A DNA stretch of 64,000 bases from UBA6623 sp965238125 (lineage in GTDB: Bacteria > Acidobacteriota > Terriglobia > Bryobacterales > UBA6623), in contig OZ250179.1 of assembly GCA_965238125.1 (NCBI GenBank), forward strand, positions 496,001 to 560,000, read 5' to 3'. Both the position numbers and the translations under genes were made by a program. The stretch's first letter is position 1. Every line of letters begins with the position of its first letter. The notes beneath the pieces are model-generated. The model ran no database searches. It was not told the DNA's origin and was given only the letters and a program-made list of their open reading frames with translations. Shown here piece after piece: positions 18,923-27,563 of the stretch.

Positions 18923-19693
18923 ATGTCCGCTGATCTTTTCAATCTTTCCGGCCGGTCCGCACTGATCACAGGGGGCGGCCGCGGGCTGGGCAAAGCCATG
19001 GCTCGCGGTTTCGCCCAGGCCGGAGCCGATATTCTTCTTGCTTCCCGCACCGAAAGTGAACTCGAAGCCGCCGCCGCCGAAGTCGCCGACGGGCTCGACG
19101 TCAAGGTCGAGTGGATGGGCGTCGATATGACCGACCGCGATCAGGTCGACGGGCTGGCGCGCGAGGCGGTCGCGCGGCTCGGCAAGATCGACATTCTTGT
19201 CAACAACGCCGGCACGAATATTCCCGCCGCCATCGATGACATTACCGACGACGCGTGGGATCAAGTTGTCGAGCTGAATCTCTCCGGGTGCATGCGGCTG
19301 ATGCGCGCGTTGATTCCCGCAATGAAAGAACGCGGATGGGGCCGTGTCATCAATATTTCCTCGATACTGGGCCTGGCAGCCAAGGAGACCCGCAACGTCT
19401 ACTGTGCGACGAAGTTCGGACTGATCGGTTTGACGAAAGCCGCCGCGCTCGATGTCGGTTCATCGAATGTAACCGTCAATGCCATCGCACCGGGGCCGTT
19501 CCTCACTGAGCTGCCCGGGAGTCTGCTGACCGATGCGGAGCAGAAGCTCTTCGCCGAGCGGACCGCTCTGGGTCGGTGGGGACGTCCCGAGGAACTTGTC
19601 GGCCCGGCCTTGATGATGGCGAGTGACGCGGGAAGCTATGTTACGGGGACCTGTCTGACCGTCGACGGAGGGGTGCTGGCCCGGGGGATTTGA
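18923..19693 (+). CDS. Short-chain dehydrogenase/reductase
   Basis: 256-residue classical SDR. Motifs: TGGGRGLG near residue 15, NNAG near 93, catalytic Ser in NISSILG and YxxxK in YCATK. The end AGSYVTGTCLTVDGG is typical of FabG/gluconate-5-dehydrogenase-like members. The ATG at 18923, after an AGGAGA ribosome site, is chosen over an earlier in-frame codon at 18887. It is convergent with the large secreted-protein gene. The substrate is unknown. Confidence 0.9.
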   Translation: MSADLFNLSGRSALITGGGRGLGKAMARGFAQAGADILLASRTESELEAAAAEVADGLDVKVEWMGVDMTDRDQVDGLAREAVARLGKIDILVNNAGTNIPAAIDDITDDAWDQVVELNLSGCMRLMRALIPAMKERGWGRVINISSILGLAAKETRNVYCATKFGLIGLTKAAALDVGSSNVTVNAIAPGPFLTELPGSLLTDAEQKLFAERTALGRWGRPEELVGPALMMASDAGSYVTGTCLTVDGGVLARGI

Positions 19694-19837
19694 TCGGTTG
19701 AGACAGGGAAGCCCGTACTCCTTCGAGGGCGGTCGGGGAGACGGTATTCGTTAGCGCACGGAACGCGTCCGCTACGGTTCTTCTATTTAGCCGGCCGCAT
19801 CGGATACCGCTTGCTTACGCGCGCGGCTCAGTTTGGT

Positions 19838-22800
19838 TTACGGGCCGATCGGCAGCAGCGTGTCTTGGCTTGCCACGCCGCCGGATACCACGGACAATTT
19901 GCGGTTGCCAAGTTGCGCGTCGGTGGGCACGCGAAAATTGATTTGGTACGCCGAGATCAATTCCGGTGCGTAGAACGATCCTAAGACTTCCACGCCCTCG
20001 TCGTCGATCCCGACCACGGGCGAAACGACACTGCGCGCCGCGGGGACCGGCCCGGGGACGTTTGTCGCGACCTCGGGATCGGTAAGCCCCAGTCCCGTCA
20101 GAAACAACAAGACCACCTTTCCGCGCCGGGCCGGATTGGAAGGCTCGACCAAGGAGAAGTCCGGGTGCAGCGCGGCGGCAATCCGCACTCCGTCCCGCCG
20201 ATTCTCGAAAATACCCGGTTGTACCGGGAAGAGGGGAACCCCTCTAACCGTCGACTGGGCTCCGTTGTTTTCGATGCGAACCGTCGCCGTGCTGGGGGCC
20301 GTCAAGCCGAAAGGCACTTGGACGTTGATCTGCTCTTGCCCGTTGACATTCGCCAGTCCCAAGATCGGCGCTGCAACGCCGTTGATCCGCACGCGTACGC
20401 CTCGCAGGATCGTCGAGAAGGGAAACTCCCGCGGAAGTACCGCGCCGTTCACGCCTTCCATCAACTCGACGCCGAAAATGCTGCCGGCGCTTCCCGGGAC
20501 CCAGCCCTGCCGGAAGCTCGCTCCGTTGACGAACCCGAGAGTGGTCACTTGCGGAAGACGCCCGATCGTGTTGAGCGTAAAAGAAACGTTTCTGCCGACG
20601 GCCGAGGCCGCTATGCGGATTGTTCCCAATACCGCTCCGGCCCGCACCGAGGCCTGCGCGCGCCCCAACGAATTCGTCGTGACCGTGGTTTCGGTGGTGA
20701 TCGTCGCCGACCCCTGCACGACGGCGAATGTAATCTCCACGCCGGGTACGCCTTGGTTGTTGTCGTCACGAGCTTCGACGACAAGCGGGAAAGCCGCAAT
20801 CTCGCCCAGCGCCAGAGTTTGGTTGTTCCCCGAAACGATCGCCAGTTGGGTGGCATCGACTTCGACCGTTAGGTTGAAAACAGCCGTCATGGAGCCCGAT
20901 GTTGCCGTGATGGTGAACGGCCCCGGGCGATTGCCGAGCCTGACGAGGGTCGACGCCCGACCTTGGCCGTCGGTGGTCCCGATCGTGTTGACGAGCATCG
21001 CGGCCTCGGGAGGCTCGACGGACCACGTCACACTGGCTCCCTGAACGGCGTTCTCGCAGATATCGGTGACTCGCGCGACGAGGGCGACTTGATTCAGTAG
21101 TTGCCCGGGTGAACCGCTCTGGTTGTCGCCCTGAGCCTTGGTGATGAGACCCGCCGGTCCGCGAGAGGCCCGAAACTCCACGCTCAACACGGGATCTCCA
21201 TCGGGCTCCAAGGCGATGTCGATCGAGCCCAGGCCGGAAGAACATCCGAAGGTAACCGACGTCTCGGCACGGCCGTTGAAGCCGGTGAGCCCCACGACGG
21301 GATCGAATGTCGCGCCGCGATCGGAGGAAAAGAAAATCGCCGCGCCGGCGACGGGGTCTTCGTCGACGTCAAGAGCAAGGACTTCGATCGCGTCCTCCAC
21401 CGTCTCGCCGACCAGTACCTCCAAGAAATCATCGGTTAGAAGAATCAGGGAATCGACGTCCTCCGAGCTGGTCGGAACAACGGTAACTCTGAACGGGGAG
21501 GGCAGCGACCTGCCGAAATCGTCCGAGACGAGAACTTGGACGTCGGTCGGCACGACGACGCTGCCGGTATTGCAAGTGATCGAAGCGAGTCCGTTCGGCC
21601 CGGTCATGACGCTGACGGGACACAGCAGCAAGAACTGATCCGTCGTGCTGACCGACAATTCAAGGTCGGCTTGTGGCTCGCCATCGAGGACGGCGCTTAC
21701 GACGAGCGGCACGGGCAACGTTGCGTTGCGGGGCGCGACTTGGTTGTCGCCCGACACCTTGAGAAGTCCTTCTTCCGTTGGAGCTTCGCTGAGAATGGTC
21801 GCCGAGAAAGGAACATCGAGCTCTTGAAGAAAGTCGTCGCTCACGAAAATCTGCACGGCGGTTGTCGATCCCACGACACCGGCGGTGCAGCTGATGGTTC
21901 CGACGCCGCTCGAGTCGGTCAGCACGCCGCTGTTGCAAGACACCACGCCGCCCGGAATCGCGCTCACCGTAAGTACGGCGTCCTCTTGCGGCTCGCCGGC
22001 CACGCGGTCCGCCACGCGGAGCGGCTCGGGGAATGCGCTGTTTTGCAGAACGGTCTGGTTGTCGCCCGACAGCTTGGTCAAGCCGCTGATCGGCACGTCT
22101 TCGTTGACGATGGTGGCCGCGAACGGATCGCCGATGGTGCGCCCGCCGTCGTCGCTGACCGAGATTAGCACGACGGTATTTTCCGCGACGCCGAGAGCGC
22201 TGCAAGTGAAGGAGGCTTCCCCGCTCGAATCCACCAATCCGCCGTTGGAGGTGACGCACGAGACGGTGCCGCTTGGTTCGCTGGATACAGAGATTACGGC
22301 GCCTTCCTGCGCCACGGTGGAAACGAAATCGGTCACTTTGAAGGTGGTCGAGAAGGATTCGCCTTCGGTGACGACTTGGGCGTCGCCGGTCAGCTTCTGG
22401 AGCCCCTCCCGTCCGGGCACCAACGGCACGATCGACACGGTGAAGGGCGCTGTGGGCGCCCTGCCGAAGCTGTCGACAATCAGAATTGACTCACTCGACA
22501 AGTCGCCAACGACCGAGGCGTCGCAGGAAAACACGACCAGCCCTTCCGAGTCCGTAGCGACGAGAGGGTTGTCGCAGGACGCGGCGGCGCCGGGAAACGT
22601 TCCGACCAAGTTGACAACGACCTCGGGCTGCGGATTACCGCCGTCGCTGAGCGCCTGCGCGACAACGGCGAAAGAGGAGCCCGAGCGTACGATCTGCTCG
22701 TCGCCGGAGAACTTATTCAACGATCCTTCTTGCGCGATGGGCGGCGAGGTCAACGACACGGCGTCGGGCGAGGATGCCAAGGCCGTCTCCGCCGTCGGGG

Positions 22801-23764
22801 CGTCCGCGGCGGTATCCCATCGGACGAGTCTTCCGGTTTCGGTCAGCAGGTAGAGCAAACGGCCGTCGGGCGACGCCGTCAGATCCGCCACGCCGTCGGG
22901 AATTTCGTCCGGCGCGAGCACGCGCCCGCCCGCGGTCGGCGCCGAACCCAGAACGCCCCGCATCCACTTCTCGCCGCTTCGCAGAAAGAAGAGGCCGCGG
23001 GCCGCCACGAGCAGCCGATCGATGAGAGGCTGAGCGCCCGCCGCCTCGAAGCTGCCCGGGAGATTGCGCGATTTCTCGTTGCCCGCCGCCGCTATCGGCA
23101 GCGGTGTGAAAAACGTCTCCGCGCGCTCATCGAGGGCGTAAATCGCGCCCCGAGTCGAGACGTAAACCCGGGAGCCGTCCGCGGCGGTTGTGATCGCGCC
23201 GGGCGGTTCGGGCAACAACAGCGCGGTCTCTCGTAGCTCGCCGGCCTCGATGTCGACGACGCGCACATGGCCCGCCCGCGCCGGGATCAGATAAACCCTG
23301 CGCGAATCGCCCCTGACCGCGAGGCCGACGGCTTCGAATCCCAGCTCGATTTCGGCGCGGATCGTTTCCGTCGAGGTGTCGATGAGAAACAGCGTTTGGC
23401 CCGCGGCGACGGCCAGCAGACTCCGGTCGTGAGACAGCGCGGCAGCCGCCGGCAAACTTCGGGTCGGGAGAAAAAGCGTACCGCGCGGCGAAAAATCGGC
23501 GTTCAAAATCGAGATGCCGTTTTCGGAAACGACCAAGAACTTTTCCGACTCGCCGCCGCCGGAGCCGGGAATCGAAAACGCCCCGATGGCTCCCCGTCCG
23601 ACCGTCAACGAGGCGGCCGGGGCAAGCGACGAAGCGTCGTAGACCGTCACCTCCATCGCGGCTCGTTCAAAGACGAACAAATGGTTCGGCGCCGCGCCCG
23701 ACCACGATCCAACCACCGTGCACAACAGGATCGGAAGCCGTCTCAACCAAGCCGTTCCCGTCAC
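19838..23764 (-). CDS. Large secreted protein: beta-propeller, tandem Ig-like repeats, TIGR03437 C-terminus
   Basis: 1308 residues. The GTG start follows GGAGGAAAT, and a signal peptide (WLRRLPILLCTVVG, cleavage after about residue 25) follows. Residues about 30-320 look like a WD/YVTN-type beta-propeller (VGRGAIGAF, ALSHDRSLLAVAAG, TTAADGSRVYVST). From about 360 to 1090 come repeated Ig-like/invasin-type units, each opening with a variant of KLSGDNQ (SGDEQ, TGDAQ, SGDNQ, QGDNQ, SGNNQ). The last about 230 residues (FVNGASF...GSIFG, NVQVPFGL, GLGLTDPEV, INFRVP) match the TIGR03437 Solibacter C-terminal domain. It is probably a surface or extracellular adhesin-like protein, and it is the best taxonomic marker in the window. 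Confidence 0.85.
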   Translation of the reverse strand: MTGTAWLRRLPILLCTVVGSWSGAAPNHLFVFERAAMEVTVYDASSLAPAASLTVGRGAIGAFSIPGSGGGESEKFLVVSENGISILNADFSPRGTLFLPTRSLPAAAALSHDRSLLAVAAGQTLFLIDTSTETIRAEIELGFEAVGLAVRGDSRRVYLIPARAGHVRVVDIEAGELRETALLLPEPPGAITTAADGSRVYVSTRGAIYALDERAETFFTPLPIAAAGNEKSRNLPGSFEAAGAQPLIDRLLVAARGLFFLRSGEKWMRGVLGSAPTAGGRVLAPDEIPDGVADLTASPDGRLLYLLTETGRLVRWDTAADAPTAETALASSPDAVSLTSPPIAQEGSLNKFSGDEQIVRSGSSFAVVAQALSDGGNPQPEVVVNLVGTFPGAAASCDNPLVATDSEGLVVFSCDASVVGDLSSESILIVDSFGRAPTAPFTVSIVPLVPGREGLQKLTGDAQVVTEGESFSTTFKVTDFVSTVAQEGAVISVSSEPSGTVSCVTSNGGLVDSSGEASFTCSALGVAENTVVLISVSDDGGRTIGDPFAATIVNEDVPISGLTKLSGDNQTVLQNSAFPEPLRVADRVAGEPQEDAVLTVSAIPGGVVSCNSGVLTDSSGVGTISCTAGVVGSTTAVQIFVSDDFLQELDVPFSATILSEAPTEEGLLKVSGDNQVAPRNATLPVPLVVSAVLDGEPQADLELSVSTTDQFLLLCPVSVMTGPNGLASITCNTGSVVVPTDVQVLVSDDFGRSLPSPFRVTVVPTSSEDVDSLILLTDDFLEVLVGETVEDAIEVLALDVDEDPVAGAAIFFSSDRGATFDPVVGLTGFNGRAETSVTFGCSSGLGSIDIALEPDGDPVLSVEFRASRGPAGLITKAQGDNQSGSPGQLLNQVALVARVTDICENAVQGASVTWSVEPPEAAMLVNTIGTTDGQGRASTLVRLGNRPGPFTITATSGSMTAVFNLTVEVDATQLAIVSGNNQTLALGEIAAFPLVVEARDDNNQGVPGVEITFAVVQGSATITTETTVTTNSLGRAQASVRAGAVLGTIRIAASAVGRNVSFTLNTIGRLPQVTTLGFVNGASFRQGWVPGSAGSIFGVELMEGVNGAVLPREFPFSTILRGVRVRINGVAAPILGLANVNGQEQINVQVPFGLTAPSTATVRIENNGAQSTVRGVPLFPVQPGIFENRRDGVRIAAALHPDFSLVEPSNPARRGKVVLLFLTGLGLTDPEVATNVPGPVPAARSVVSPVVGIDDEGVEVLGSFYAPELISAYQINFRVPTDAQLGNRKLSVVSGGVASQDTLLPIGP

Positions 23765-23904
23765 ATTTCCTCCGTCATGGAAGCGGCCGCGAAAGAAGGC
23801 GGGCCGCAAGCCCTGAAAGCGGCGAACACTGGCGCCGTCAGCATCATTCGAAAGATCCGTCGACTCGCTGAAGGACTACAACAAACGGGGGTCAGGCCGT
23901 TTCT

Positions 23905-23922
23905 ATGAACCCGCTGTTTCAT
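23905..23922. repeat. 18-bp palindromic motif, copy 1
   Basis: ATGAACCCGCTGTTTCAT is an imperfect palindrome. A near-identical copy (ATGAACCCGCGGATTCAT) sits at 33407-33424, next to another debris junction. It may be part of a dispersed repeat family. Confidence 0.45.
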
Positions 23923-24065
23923 ATTCGTACCGCAACAAGAAATGCGGGTCGGCGACGAGGCAGGAGTGTGCGACATCAGTAGCAGAGGGTCGACGGCCCG
24001 GGATCGGGCGCTTCCGTGCCTGCAATCTTCTCTTGGATCGACCATGGCTAAAGCCGTATGGGAAA

Positions 24066-24160
24066 AGGCCGTTGCAACGGCCTCGCACCGGACAACGCGC
24101 CCTTTCAACCGGCCCTACAAGGGCCGGCCTATTTGCAACCCAAGCCCAGTGAACCGGGCT
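24066..24160. repeat. Cluster of three palindromes
   Basis: Within 95 bp lie a perfect 18-bp palindrome AGGCCGTTGCAACGGCCT (24066-24083), a hairpin CCGGCCCT-ACA-AGGGCCGG (24109-24127) and a weaker AGCCC/GGGCT stem (24143-24160). The density is far above the surroundings. No T-run follows, so a folded RNA, a REP-like repeat or a protein-binding array are the options. Confidence 0.55.
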
Positions 24161-24255
24161 AACCGCCGGACTCGGTTGTCGATTCAACCCAACTGCTCGA
24201 TACGCTCCCCATTTTTCACAGCTCATAAGCGAGCGCTGCATGGAATCAGTTTCAG

Positions 24256-25918
24256 CCCGCATTTTCAATTTGATGTTTGACATCCCGACCTTCCAGCGGC
24301 CTTGAGCGTCTTTATTCATAGGGGCTAGAGCCCGATGAGGACGCCATGGAGGCCAACACCCAATGGGTGAAAAACAAACCAAGCCATTCCAGCTAAGTTT
24401 CAACGGCTTGTTGAAAGTCGATTTCCAGGGATCGCATGTCACTTCCGACGGTGGCCTGATTTTGGTTCGCGAACTGGACGAGCGGCTCGGTCTCGGGAAG
24501 CTGATCGATGAGTATCTCAGCGACTCGCGACAAGGCTTGAACAAGAAGTTCCCGCTGGCCGATCTGCTGCGCCAGTCGATCTACAGCCGCTTGGCAGGCT
24601 ACGAGGACGTCAACGACGCCGTCCGAGTGTCGGCTGACCCGACGTTTCACTTGATCGGCTCGCAGAGGAACTGGGATCGCCGAGCGGCCTTGACCTCGAC
24701 GCTGCATGGCTTCGAGACGGAGATGCTGGCGAGCGAAGAGAACCTGCTGGGGCTGATGGCGCTGAACCGAGAGCTGGTCGGGCAAGCGGAGGCGTTCGAC
24801 GACTCCGAGCGGGTCGTTCTGGACATGGACTCCACCGAGAGTCCGGTCCATGGCCAACAGGAAGGCAGTGCCTACAACGGACACTTCGAGTCGGTCTGCT
24901 ACCACCCGTTGCTTTTGTTCAACGGTCATGGTGATTGCCTCGCTGCCAAGCTGCGTCCCGGCAACGTGCACAGCGCCGAGGACTGGGATGAGCTATTGTT
25001 GCCGGAGATCGAGCGCCAACAGGCTGCGGGCAAGCAGGTCGCCTTCCGGGGCGATGCCGCCTTTGCCAAGCCGGAGATCTACGAGGCGCTGGAGGAGCGC
25101 GGCGCGGACTACGCGATCCGCATTCCGGCCAATAAGAACCTGGAGCTGGAGATCGAAGACATCCTGTTTCGTCCGCCGGGGAGGCCCGGCCGCAAGCCGC
25201 TAGTGCGCTACAAGAGCTTTCGCTATCAGGCGGAGAGCTGGAAGGGGCCGAGACGAGTTGTCGCCAAGGTCGAGCACCACCAGGGCGAGCTATTCGCGCG
25301 CGTCGGTTTTATCGTGACGAACATGAGCTTGCCAAGCCGGTCGGTGGTGCGTTTCTACAACAAGCGCGGCACGGCGGAGCAGTGGATCAAAGAAGGTAAG
25401 CAAGCGACGCACTGGACGCGGCTGTCGTGCCATCGCTTCCGGGCGAACGAGGTGCGCTTGCAGTTAAGCGTGCCGGCCTACAACCTGGGCAACCTGTGGC
25501 GGCGACTCGGGTTGCCGCACAGGATCAAGACGTGGTCACTGACGAGCTTGCAGCAGCGGTTGATGAAGACGGGCGGCAGATTGGTCAAGCACGCGCGGTA
25601 CTACTGGTTGCTCTTGGCCGAGGGACATCTGAACCGGCGGCTGTTTGGCGACATGCTGCGGAGGATCTGGGCGCTGCCTGTGCCGGGTGGTTAGCACCGC
25701 ACTTGGCGAATGCGAAATCTGTGTACTGAGGACGGAAGCTCGGAGGGGTGTCTGCGAAATTGACTTCGCAGCGGCGGATCAGCCCCCATGAGGGGCAAGA
25801 AGGGGGCTCGATCGGTCCCGCCTCAGCCGCCGCCTCTTTCGGGTGGAGAAATGGTTGCGCTTCGCCGGGTGAGGGTGTAGACTCGTGCCGTCAGAGGAGC
25901 CAAATCGGAAATCCTGGT
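24256..25918 (+). mobile_element. IS1380-family element, subtype A copy 1 (mosaic)
   Basis: 1663 bp bounded by imperfect terminal inverted repeats: left CCCGCATTTTCAATTTG, right (reverse complement) CCAGGATTTCCGATTTG. One transposase ORF. The flanking 5-mers (TTCAG left, TTGTT right) differ, so there is no target duplication. The right end abuts a relic of another IS1380 in inverted orientation. The 3' three-quarters match copy A2 (40926-42586), but a tract near 24494-24570 matches subtype B instead. Confidence 0.9.
24363..25694 (+). CDS. IS1380-family transposase (A1)
   Basis: 443-residue DDE transposase. Likely catalytic acidic residues lie in VLDMDSTESPVHG, FRGDAAFAKPEIYE and the Y/FxNKRGTAEQWIKEGK block that carries the Glu in IS4/IS1380-type enzymes. 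The frame is complete. Residues about 45-70 (KLIDEYLSDSRQGLNKKFPL) are subtype-B-like, the rest subtype-A-like. Confidence 0.95.
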   Translation: MGEKQTKPFQLSFNGLLKVDFQGSHVTSDGGLILVRELDERLGLGKLIDEYLSDSRQGLNKKFPLADLLRQSIYSRLAGYEDVNDAVRVSADPTFHLIGSQRNWDRRAALTSTLHGFETEMLASEENLLGLMALNRELVGQAEAFDDSERVVLDMDSTESPVHGQQEGSAYNGHFESVCYHPLLLFNGHGDCLAAKLRPGNVHSAEDWDELLLPEIERQQAAGKQVAFRGDAAFAKPEIYEALEERGADYAIRIPANKNLELEIEDILFRPPGRPGRKPLVRYKSFRYQAESWKGPRRVVAKVEHHQGELFARVGFIVTNMSLPSRSVVRFYNKRGTAEQWIKEGKQATHWTRLSCHRFRANEVRLQLSVPAYNLGNLWRRLGLPHRIKTWSLTSLQQRLMKTGGRLVKHARYYWLLLAEGHLNRRLFGDMLRRIWALPVPGG

Positions 25919-26045
25919 TTGTTTTCTTTTTCACCCATTGGGTGTTGATCTCCTCAGCGCCTTGAGTGCTTTCAAGCCCGCATAAATAAAGGCGTCCGAG
26001 TCCACCCGATGGTTAGCAGAACCGAAACTAAAGTGGAAATCCGGG
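25919..26045 (-). mobile_element. Relic left end of a third IS1380 subtype
   Basis: On the minus strand this 127-bp piece aligns with the outer end and first transposase codons of IS1380-B. It covers the terminal region (plus strand ends GGAAATCCGGG), the AATAAAGGCGTC and AAGCCC leader elements, and the ATGGGTGAAAAAG start. It is clearly diverged from both A and B subtypes. The rest of the element is missing, cut by IS1380-A1. Confidence 0.75.
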
Positions 26046-26719
26046 ATAAGGAAGCGCTACGTCTGCAGCCTGACTTCCCCCGGGCGTACAAGAACCTAGC
26101 TGCGGCGCTAAGACGCCTGGGTCGGAAAAAAGAGGCTGATTCTTATGTGCAAAAAGCCGAGGAAGGAAACCTAACGCGTGTCAAAGATGCCGGTAGGCGA
26201 TACGAGCTGCCTGGTTTTTCCGTGCTGCCTCCGAAGGGTAAGAAATGGAACGCACAGAGAGAGGGAAACCGCATTGTGTTTGAAAAAGACACAGGCACCA
26301 ACGGACGACGTACTGTTATTGCCTTTGCTTTCTCCAAATTTCTGGGGTCCGAACTGGCGGCACTTAGCACAGAGCGGCGGCTAGCCGCGATTGAAATGGC
26401 AGCGGGGCGGCAATCCGAAAATGACGGACGCTACAAGCCGTTGGACAGTAGTGTTTCCAGGGTCTCCTCGGACAATGCGAAAGGTGGAACTTGCGTCAAA
26501 AGGGAGTTTACATCCGAGGACCACGGCGTGCCCTATGCTCCGGGTAAAGTTTTTATCCTCACGGGGGCAGACTCCTACTGTCTTCACCCGGAGATTCGCG
26601 AACCATTGATGGTTCAGGTCTCATACAGTCAACGATATCCCAAGGGGAAGAAACCGCTGCCGATCGAGTCGGAGCTTGAACCGTTTGTGGGGGGTCTTAG
26701 TTTCACTCCCGTTCGGTAG
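26046..26719 (+). pseudogene. TPR protein, 5' end removed by IS1380
   Basis: The frame starts inside a tetratricopeptide repeat (KEALRLQPDFPRAYKNLAAALRRLG) and continues through a Lys-rich hinge to a beta-rich C-terminal domain of about 160 residues that I do not recognise (GFSVLPPKGKKW ... VQVSYSQRYPKG). An apparent ATG at 26009 and the first dozen codons lie inside the relic IS end, so any product would be an IS-host chimera. The upstream TPR array and signal sequence have been lost. Confidence 0.75.
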
Positions 26720-26873
26720 CTCCACGGTTTAGACTGGCCCGAGACGCCGCGTTCGTGGACAAGCAAAGGAGAAACCGCGAGCCGGCCTGAGCGGCTGCCG
26801 CGGCCGGTGGCCGCCAACGACGCGCCGACCCAAATCGACGGATGGATCGTTTCGGGTCGTGTCCGCGGACCCC

Positions 26874-27097
26874 TTACAGGCGCACGATCTTCTCGTCAAC
26901 GATTCCGGGGTAACGGTTGCGCGTGTCCACTAACCTCGGGCAGGTTTCGAGCAGACCGTCATAGTCGAGCTCGGAGTGGTCGGCGACAATGACGGCGCAA
27001 TCGGACGCCGCGGCGGCTTCGAGCAAGTCCGCGGACTCGCGCACCTGCCCGTCGATCTCGAGGCTCGGGACAAACGGGTCGGTATAGCTGATAATCC
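26874..27097 (-). pseudogene. C-terminal fragment of a nucleotide-sugar dehydrogenase
   Basis: About 75 codons ending in TAA read ISYTDPFVPSLEIDG ... ASDCAVIVADHSELDY ... VDTRNRYPG ... KIVRL. This is the C-terminal UDP-binding part of UDP-glucose/UDP-N-acetylmannosamine dehydrogenases (the DPYVP and DTRN motifs). The N-terminal NAD domain and active-site Cys are absent. It ends abruptly at about 27097, where an unrelated plus-strand fragment begins. Confidence 0.7.
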
Positions 27098-27129
27098 CGC
27101 TTCAAAACGGTCTCGAACGACGCTTTCTC

Positions 27130-27222
27130 ATGGAGCAACTGGAAGCCAAGATTCAGGAAGTGCAGTCGGTCCAGCGGAGCCTGCAAGACATTCAAGCGCA
27201 GATCATCAAGGCTTTCATGTAA
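27130..27222 (+). pseudogene. Coiled-coil C-terminal fragment
   Basis: About 30 codons (MEQLEAKIQEVQ ... QAQIIKAFM) form a Gln/Glu-rich amphipathic helix ending in TAA. Upstream in the same frame the sequence stays open back to the junction at about 27098. It is probably the tail of a lost gene rather than an independent one. Confidence 0.35.
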
Positions 27223-27299
27223 GGGATTGCCCGGAGCTATCCATCCCTATTCGCCGACTCGGAGTCCTTGTTACGCTGTCAGTTCAGGTCGCGGGGCGA

Positions 27300-27483
27300 T
27301 TAGCCGCTTTTCTCATCGCGTGGCGGGGCAAAGTGCATGAGAGGCCCGTCAGTACGAGGCGCGCGCCGCTTGACGAGCGGAGGCGTACTTGAACAGTACG
27401 GTGAGCACGGCGAGCAAGCGCAACGAAGTAATGGCGGGCCTATCGTGTGCTTTGCCCGTCAGGCGGTGAGAAATGCGGGTTAG
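27300..27483. repeat. MITE-like long palindrome with IS1380-like tips
   Basis: Imperfect inverted repeats of about 57 bp (27300-27356 and 27424-27483) flank a 67-bp centre. Shared blocks include TTCTCA, GGGCAAAG and AGGCCCG. The right tip, read inward on the minus strand, is ACCCGCATTTCTC, which resembles the IS1380 end CCCGCATTTTC. There is no transposase. It would fold into one long hairpin, consistent with a non-autonomous element or a large REP-type sequence. Confidence 0.6.
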
Positions 27484-27563
27484 ATCCTTACAATGCGCAG
27501 AGGCCCGCCTAGGTGAAATGCCGGCCGGCTTTCGGTTCGACCACGGCGAAGACATCGCATTTT

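Larger units (their letters stand above)
23765..24255. other. Non-coding stretch before IS1380-A1
   Basis: These 491 bp hold no convincing gene. They contain the 18-bp palindrome at 23905-23922, an IS1380-end-like AAATGCGGG at about 23939, and the palindrome cluster at 24066-24160. The promoter of the large secreted-protein gene should lie at the left side, but no clear -35/-10 pair was seen. Confidence 0.5.
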
